From positions 10,746,614 to 10,810,613 of the forward strand of contig OZ020258.1 of NCBI GenBank assembly GCA_963971285.1: a DNA stretch of 64,000 nt, read 5' to 3'. This DNA comes from Astropecten irregularis. Taxonomy: Eukaryota; Echinodermata; Asteroidea; Paxillosida; Astropectinidae. The position numbers were made by a program, and so were the translations under genes. The notes below the pieces were generated by a model. It worked only from the letters and a program-made list of their open reading frames with translations. It was not told the DNA's origin and did no database searches. This document shows positions 57,805 through 64,000 of the stretch, in pieces. How positions within the stretch are numbered: the first letter of the stretch is position 1; the number at the start of each line of letters is the position of its first letter.

Positions 57805-58178
57805 GTATGAGCCCAAACCATTTTTCAAGAATTTAAAAACAACTAAATTCCACTTGGAGTCTTAAGCCTAACCTACTAGGCAATGATTGCACTTGAGGAA
57901 CCTTCCTGGATCTACCAAAGTCCAATACTGTGCAGAAGTGCTCTTATATAATTCAGTCTTTGGACTTGGACCAAGTTGGGCCAAAGAGCCCACCCATAAA
58001 ATTACAGTGCCTTTGCTCTTTAGTCATGACAGTGATGTGTCCTTCACTTCAAAATACTACTATAAGCAGCATCACAAGAGTATTTACTTTGGATGTGGAC
58101 CAAGTTGGTCTATCAAGCCTCATAATTATATATCAACATTTTTTAGTTCCTGGGCTCTACAGCATGGGCGTAGATCCG

Positions 58179-58214
58179 GGGGGGGGGGGGGGGGTGGGGG
58201 GGGCTAGGGGGGTT
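58179..58214 (+). repeat. Poly-G tract
   Basis: More than 30 bases are nearly all G, interrupted by one T and then CTA. GGGGGGTTGCAACCCCCC follows immediately. The tract follows GGGCGTAGATCC. It has strong G-quadruplex potential and sits in the short intron between the 57580 and 58849 exons. Confidence 0.85.
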
Positions 58215-58488
58215 GCAACCCCCCCAGGTTTTCATATATATAAAAAATTGATTTTGTGCACAAACATATATGGGAGTACGACACAGCTACAAGATCAACC
58301 CCCCAGGTCTGAGGACGTGTCTACACTACTGCTCTACAGACCTGTGGCCTTCACATTGGACCAAGTTCAGTCATCAAGTCCCAAGTATTTAGTTTCAGTA
58401 TCTGGAGTCAAATAACAGTCCTGTTTCCCTCAAAATCCTGTAATAATATGCAGGGTTTGTTTAGGCGAAGTCTTGCTAAACAAATGCT

Positions 58489-58753
58489 GGGACCAATTTC
58501 ATAGAGCTGCTTATTTTAGCACAACATTTGAAAAGTCTTCAACAAAAGCGTGACAAGTCTTCCTTGACCAAGCAGGATTACCAACCAAATGTTCATGTGA
58601 TGTTTAATACTGCTTTTGACTTGTATTCGGTGATTGTTTTGTTTTGAGCATAACATTCAGAAGGAGTTTTGGCTGGCATAGTGAGTTTATTAAACAAGGT
58701 TTTTGGTGCTTAAGTAAATTTTTGGTGCTAAGAAGCTCTACGAAATTGGCCCC
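58489..58753. mobile_element. GGGACCAATTTCATAGAGC palindromic element, subfamily
   Basis: GGGACCAATTTCATAGAGCT and AGCTCTACGAAATTGGCCCC bound it. It is the partner of 56392-56636. It ends 96 bp before the acceptor of the next exon. Confidence 0.75.
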
Positions 58754-58848
58754 TGGTTACCAGACAATAACAAATCATTAAATACACACTGACTGGTACT
58801 CTGCTAAGCGTATTAACCTTATGATAATCTTGTAATCCTTCTCTTCAG

Positions 58849-58936
58849 GGGACAGACACCTTCTGAAGCAGACTTGCACTTCCTGGAAAATGCCAAGAAG
58901 CTGGCTATGTACGGCGTCGACCTCCACCATGCCAGA
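58849..58936 (+). CDS. EPB41: Protein 4.1 exon: FERM F2 lobe, second half
   Basis: This 88-base exon lies between CCTTCTCTTCAG and GTAAGC. It completes Lys and reads [20 protein letters not shown] then YGVDLHHAR (residues 169-198), phase 0 exit. Together with the preceding HKTHK it fits the second FERM signature (EA...FL..A..L..YG.DL). This is the last helix of F2. Confidence 0.97.
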
Positions 58937-59160
58937 GTAAGCAACCCACCAAAGACTCAAGCGCGCTAAGCAATTGAGCATAGAGATTTGCTTACTGTTA
59001 AGCAACATTATCCAAATGGGCCTGACTGCTCTGACACTTAACTTCAATCCTTTATTTTGTTAAGTCCAAGACTCTCTCTCTCTCTTGATGATAAACAGAA
59101 GTACCCTATTTGAAGTTCTTTTCAAAACCCCGTCACTCAGAAGAAGGCCTAACCACATAA

Positions 59161-59731
<571 letters not shown>

Positions 59732-59733
59732 TA

Positions 59734-59848
59734 GGGGCCTGTTTGTTTCAGGCATGCGATCAGTGATCCTGCTGATCCGGATCCCATTTGAGCGTATCCT
59801 GTCTGCGACGCAGGATCATTGATCGTGTGCCTGAAACATACAGGCCCA
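59734..59848. repeat. Family L palindrome
   Basis: GGGGCCTGTTTGTTTCAGGC faces GCCTGAAACATACAGGCCC. The interior is rich in GATCCTG words. Partner of 11472-11590. Confidence 0.75.
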
Positions 59849-60366
59849 TAATCAGTGCTCCTCGTGGTGAAAATGCAGAGCCGCTTTGGTGCATCTTTGC
59901 TTGAGCACCTGGTGAAGAGGTTGCTATCGTCTGCTTTCTGTCAAAAACCTGAGACAATTTAGGAGATTTGAATGAGATTAGTCGATAGAATGTGAGCCTT
60001 TCCACTGGGCATGCTGACGTCACTTGATGACTTTCTACACGGTTTTGTGATATTGGTTCTACTCATTGTCAACTACAATCTTGAACTAAGTTAGACTTGC
60101 AGAGACACACTCTTTTCAGAGTATACCTCTCTACTGAGGTTGGCCAGAGCATACTGCCAGAAACATCTAGATACTTACTCTCACCGGTCCTTCTCAGGAC
60201 CACACACCCTCCAAAAAGAGTATACATGGTGTCTCCGCAAGTCTCGCTTAGTTCTATTCTAGTCTCTCCACCATGCAAAACTTCAAATAAATCCTACTTA
60301 ACTACCAGCCTGAATTACGTGTGTAGGTAATGTCAGAATGTCTTCTTATTTTCCCCCCTTCTGCAG

Positions 60367-60464
60367 TTTGAGCATTTTGAGAGTACTATTGGCTTCAAGC
60401 TGGCCAATCACCGAGCAGCCAAGCGTCTTTGGAAAGTCTGCGTGGAACACCACACCTTTTTCAG
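60367..60464 (+). CDS. EPB41: Protein 4.1 exon: FERM F3 lobe, second half
   Basis: This 98-base exon lies between CCCTTCTGCAG and GTATAG. It reads [20 protein letters not shown] then [12 protein letters not shown] and leaves two bases of an Arg codon (residues 250-282). ESTIGFKL...[17 protein letters not shown] is the closing strand and long helix of F3. The two flanking introns are short (722 and 2107 bp). Confidence 0.98.
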
Positions 60465-60825
60465 GTATAGTTATCCCATCAAACTCCCCAATGGCCAGTT
60501 TCCTCCAGCTACTGAGCACACACAATCATTTGAAAGGACAAGAAGCCTTGCGTATGATTCAGAACAACTGTAAAGGTTGGCAGTCAGAATTCCACAAGAT
60601 GAATACGTTGTATCACCCATGAGTAGTACCTGGATGCATTTCAGTATGAGAGTTCTCAGAAAGTTGGCTGTCCGACCGGTTTCTGCCAAGCCAGACGTCC
60701 CGTGCTTGGCAAATTTGCTGTGCTCAACAGCCTCATGGAATTGGCACTATATGCTTACGAAGCTCCTGGGAAATCACATGATAAAGATAGGGGTTCAAAA
60801 TGGTGACGCTAACCCTAATCCACCA

Positions 60826-61113
60826 GGGCCCAATTTCATGGAATCATTTACAAAATTCTTTTGCTTACCTTACCAGATTTCTTTTTGCTTATGGTTAGCG
60901 TATTTCACAGGAGAGTTTTCTTTTTGGTAACGGTAAGCAAGAACTTTCTGCAGAATGCATATGACAGCGCGTTAGCAGAAAATAGTCACGGTTAGCATAG
61001 AAATTCTTCGCTAACCGAAAGTCTTGCTGACGGATTCCATGAAATAGATTTCACGCAAAGCAGTGCCCATAAGCACAAAAATAGGCCTTGACAGATTCCA
61101 TGAAATTGTGCCC
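60826..61113. mobile_element. GGGCCCAATTTCATGGAAT palindromic element, other subfamily
   Basis: GGGCCCAATTTCATGGAATC and GATTCCATGAAATTGTGCCC bound it. A second inner end (GGATTCCATGAAAT near 61030) suggests two overlapping copies. The interior GGTTAGCGTATTTC and AACGGTAAGCAAG is unlike the other subfamilies. Confidence 0.7.
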
Positions 61114-61448
61114 TGCATACCACAGTGTACCACACATATTTTTCCTAGAGATATATCTAATAACGTCGGGCATTTAAAGCAGACAGTCATTCACTGTGAC
61201 AGCGTCGAGGACCCTTTCAAAGTCGACAGATTGCAGGCTTTCAGGCTCTGGAGGACCCTAGCTGTTTGTACCTCTATAGAGTGCATGCACTTTCTCTGAC
61301 GAGCTAAAAATATACCATAGGATCACTTCACATGAGCATCAAGGCAGTGTGGCCCATAGATATATACAAAAAACTAGATGACGCATTGCCTGCTCGTGGA
61401 CGCGTCTTTCACGGCGCCATCTTTTAAAGGTATTTTAAATCCGTTTTT

Positions 61449-61682
61449 ATGGAACGCCGTAGCTATCTTCTATAGATTGTCTGCTTCGGTAATTCCATCA
61501 TTCAATTTGCCAAATTGTATAATGGAATTTGCGAACAGAATGACAGAATGACAAACTGAATGATGGAATTGGTGACTGGAATGACAAAACGGCAATTAAA
61601 ATGATGAAATTTGAGAATTTAATGATGAAATTTACCGACAAACAATTTAATGCACTGATTATAGCTATGGCGTTCCATCATG
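61449..61682. repeat. Inverted repeat with ATGATGGAATT interior
   Basis: TATGGAACGCCGTAGCTAT faces ATAGCTATGGCGTTCCAT. The interior is degenerate AATGATGAAATT and GGAATGACA words. Confidence 0.75.
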
Positions 61683-62103
61683 TTTCTGGTGCATAGCGTA
61701 ACGGCGGGAACTGCGTACCGCGCGGGTACGCGATCGTTATAATAAGCGTTTGTGTGGCCATTGAGAAATTCAAGCACTGAGATAGTGTGGTGATTCTATG
61801 TGCTGTATCTATTATGCTGATGGATATAATTGGGATTGATAATACTTTACACTTTGTTCATAAATTGAAAATTTTAATGTCTTAACTTTTCTGTTCTATA
61901 AAATGTCTAACCCAGCTTAATCGTTTGTTTTGTTTTGCTTAAACAATCATTTAAAACATTTATAATTATCCAGTTATTATTCTCACTTCCTGTCACAGTT
62001 TCAATTAGAAGCTTTGGACAAAAAACGAGCACCCCCACCCAAACCAAGAAAAAACAAACAAACAAAATAACAACATAATAATAATAACTCTAACAACAAC
62101 GAT

Positions 62104-62360
62104 AGGGGGAAATTCCCATAGGGTCATGCACAAACTTTATTTACCTATTTCTAAATAACCCCCAAACCGATCGACTTGAAATTGATATATGTTCCTAATG
62201 GGAGCATTCTCCATCTTATATCAAAAAATGGACAATAAAAATGTTTCTTTAAAAGGTAATGAAAACGTTAGGGGGAAGTGGAAATTTACCCCTAACAGCC
62301 GATTTCCCCCTAACGTCGACTTTTAATGCAAACCGTTTCCCCCTAACGTAGTCATTAACA
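62104..62360. repeat. Family H repeat, best copy
   Basis: It carries GGGGGAAATTCCCATAGGG, AAACGTTAGGGGGAAG, CGATTTCCCCCTAACGTCG and CCGTTTCCCCCTAACG. The spacing of landmarks matches 19735-19985, and its right part matches 32926-33010. Confidence 0.6.
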
Positions 62361-62372
62361 ATATAATTAGAC

Positions 62373-62455
62373 CGCTACAGTCAATTTTTCTTTATTCACC
62401 TTTTATTGACTGTAAAATGAATCCAGTCAGTTTCCCAGGTGGCTATTTCATGATT
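62373..62455 (+). repeat. 3' fragment of the tRNA-like SINE
   Basis: CGCTACAGTCAATTTTTC, ATTCACCTTTT and CCAGTCAGTTTCCC match the 3' part of 28783-29082. The tRNA-like module is missing. Confidence 0.7.
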
Positions 62456-62571
62456 AACATGATAATTGAACAATAAAATATATTTGGAAAATTCTTCATT
62501 AAATAATGGAAACAAATATATTGTTAATTAATATTAATATTGATTGAAAATATGTTTTTTATTTCCTGAAG

Positions 62572-62744
62572 ATTGGTGTCCCCAGAGCCACCACCAAAGA
62601 GAACGCTCTTCCGTCTAGGCTCCAAATTCCGCTACAGCGGCCGCACCCAGTTCCAGACACGCCAGGCCAGCTCCACCATCGACCGGGACAACCCCAAGTT
62701 TGACCGGGCCCTGAGCGGTCGTCTGTCACGAAGTATGGACGGAG
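62572..62744 (+). CDS. EPB41: Protein 4.1 exon: FERM-adjacent (FA) domain
   Basis: This 173-base exon lies between TATTTCCTGAAG and GTGAGT. It completes Arg and reads [20 protein letters not shown], then [20 protein letters not shown] and [11 protein letters not shown] (residues 282-340). [21 protein letters not shown] is diagnostic of the FA region, which follows FERM in 4.1 proteins and carries phosphorylatable Ser in an RQAS context. This separates the gene from ezrin/radixin/moesin, which lack it. Confidence 0.98.
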
Positions 62745-62897
62745 GTGAGTGGCCCTTAACGAAAATAAAATATCTTAGCCCCCCAAAATGTTGCGGGAAA
62801 AATGACACCGTATTTGTGGTGGTGATGTGGTTACATGTATTAAAGTGAACCTGCAATTGAACTCGTTGCGAGGAAAATTTTGGACTGTTTTGCACTC

Positions 62898-63067
62898 CAG
62901 TGGAATGCCACTATTACGAACACGCTGGGATGCACTGAAATTCTCTGTTGATAGTGGTCGTTCATTATAGTGAACAATTTTCAGCAAGCCTATTGTACAT
63001 ACAAATTGGGAGCCAAGGATGATGTTTGGTATAGCGGTGTTGGTTGGTTATAGTGACATTCTTCTGT
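62898..63067. repeat. Family F element, uninterrupted form
   Basis: CCAGTGGAATGCCACTATTACG faces TTATAGTGACATTCTTCTGT. The interior AAATTGGGAGCCAAGGATG and TTTGGTATAGC, inverted, matches 5575-5615. It shows the site occupied at 5624-6022 in its empty state. Confidence 0.7.
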
Positions 63068-63384
63068 ATTTATCAAAGTCTTTTAAACATCAAAGTCTTT
63101 CAAACATCTAAAAACAAAAATGTTGACGTGTCATTTTTGATATCCAGGCATTGAAACACTGCAACCAATCTTTATAGTTTATGAGCAGAATTTTCCTCCG
63201 AAGCGTTTCAAATACCAGAGAAGCTGTTTTTGTGCGTGTGTGTGTGTGCGTGTGTTGTAATCCCTTATAACTATGGCGATTTTGTAGAAACAACTGGAAA
63301 GATAGTTGATACAAGTAATAAACTGTTGCAAACTGTTCATCAGCCAAAATAATGACCTGAAATTTCTAAAATACTTGGAGTTTG

Positions 63385-63434
63385 GAGGGCCTGTCGCATT
63401 TCGATCCTAGCAGGATCTTTATCGAAGGCTAAAG
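63385..63434 (-). repeat. Family E half-element in the intron before the last exon
   Basis: GGAGGGCCTGTCGCATTTCG, ATCCTAGCAGGATC and TTTATCGAAGGCTAAAG are present. The minus strand presents GCCTTCGATAAA, the hairpin, GAAATGCGAC and AGGCC. Confidence 0.6.
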
Positions 63435-63477
63435 TTATACAAATAAAGTTGTGACAAACTTTTTGCCCCGGTTTTAG

Positions 63478-63620
63478 GATACGGTGGGCCGATCGACCGT
63501 GAGGAACGCCCCGACGAAGTCATCCTCGCCCAGCAGGCCAAAATGCAAGAGTCAGAGCGCCCTCGCAGCCAGTTTGAACAGCAGCTGGAGTACGCCGACA
63601 ATAACGAGGACGAGCAAAAG
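63478..63620 (+). CDS. EPB41: Protein 4.1 exon: acidic Gln-rich linker after FA
   Basis: This 143-base exon lies between CCCCGGTTTTAG and GTACGC. It completes Gly and reads YGGPIDREERPDEVILAQQA then KMQESERPRSQFEQQLEYAD and NNEDEQK (residues 340-387), phase 0 exit. This part has no strong family match. The inclusion rests on splice sites, phase agreement, GC content and a sustained frame. It is charged, Gln/Glu/Asp-rich and probably disordered or partly helical, in the place where 4.1 proteins have variable linker before the spectrin-actin-binding region. Confidence 0.88.
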
Positions 63621-63815
63621 GTACGCAGAGAAAGACAGACAAAAATGACAAGAAGAGAGAAAAATGTCCGAACGGGATGGAATATGTTGTAGAGATGTTT
63701 TACAGTGATTTTCACGTTTTCCTCTTCGTTGTTAACCATATCAAGGTTTTGTGAACAGCTTTGGAGCTGTTGAACCTATGTGTAGTTAAACCTGAGAGCA
63801 TTATGATCTCTGTGG

Positions 63816-63965
63816 ATCGGCCTTAGGTCATGTCCCAAATCTCTGGCTGGTGCTGCAAATTACACACACACCTATGGCAGCCACTAAGCCAATGGCTGCA
63901 GCCGCTTCCATAGAGTTGTGTATAATTTGCGGCCGTAGCCAAAGATTTGGGACGTGTCCGTATTA
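63816..63965. repeat. Inverted-repeat element (GTCCCAAATCTCTGGC)
   Basis: CATGTCCCAAATCTCTGGC faces GCCAAAGATTTGGGACGTGTC, with an inner pair GCAAATTACAC/GTGTATAATTTGC. A related arm occurs at 2846-2875. It lies in the intron that begins at 63621 and runs off the window; nothing else is recognised in that intron. Confidence 0.75.
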
Positions 63966-64000
63966 ATGCTTCCACAGCTTTGACGCACTGTTTATGTGAT

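Noticed and set aside
57806..57865. Read-through of the 57580 exon into an open tail
   Set aside because: The frame stays open by chance past the donor. The splice to 58849 restores the conserved FERM signature, while the tail has no family match.
62572..62744. Ezrin/radixin/moesin or EPB41L5-type identity for the gene
   Set aside because: The FA region with [12 protein letters not shown] and QTRQAS is typical of the 4.1/coracle branch. ERM proteins lack it, and the F1 and F3 blocks match 4.1R-type sequences far better from memory.

Overview
The window is eukaryotic nuclear DNA, most likely from a marine deuterostome invertebrate; an echinoderm is my best guess, not proven. It holds one recognisable host gene, on the + strand, broken by GT-AG introns. 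AT-rich non-coding DNA packed with short inverted-repeat elements fills the rest. Ten exons (4335-63620) join in consistent phase into an open frame of 422 codons. It encodes the N-terminal part of a band 4.1 protein (EPB41/coracle family): a basic Ser/Pro-rich headpiece, the three FERM lobes, the FERM-adjacent (FA) region, and the start of an acidic Gln-rich linker. The spectrin-actin-binding and C-terminal domains expected of this family would lie beyond 64000. A putative extra 5' exon ends at 2524.

Layout: 1-4334 is upstream or first-intron DNA with a Penelope-like element remnant (3869-4249). 4335-11371 holds the first three certain exons, which cover most of FERM lobe F1. 11372-52930 is a single 41.6-kb intron that splits one codon of F1 and makes up about two thirds of the window. 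52931-63620 holds the other seven exons (end of F1, F2, F3, FA, linker). No other host protein gene, rRNA or functional tRNA was found; the remaining open frames look like chance or repeat-derived.

The introns are a layered record of small mobile elements. They include TTAA-flanked inverted-repeat elements (two families), CAGGG-ended elements with 5- or 6-bp target duplications, and a TAGGGCTG-type element with an 8-bp duplication (hAT-like). There is also a large set of palindromes ending GGGGCCAATTTCA or GGGGTCGATTTCA, and a tRNA-like SINE with 12- and 13-bp target duplications. Several are nested, with target duplications that restore an empty site seen elsewhere in the window.

The most unusual find is a short (about 163-bp) retroposon present twice (17790-17952 on -, 49437-49760 on +), flanked by 11- and 13-bp target duplications. 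At its 5' end is a hammerhead-ribozyme-like core: CTGATGA, a stem II hairpin, GAAA, and in one copy a perfect 7-bp stem I. Looser versions of the same architecture lie beside the Penelope-like fragment, at 12857-12910, and in a dispersed family around GATCCTAGCAGGATC.
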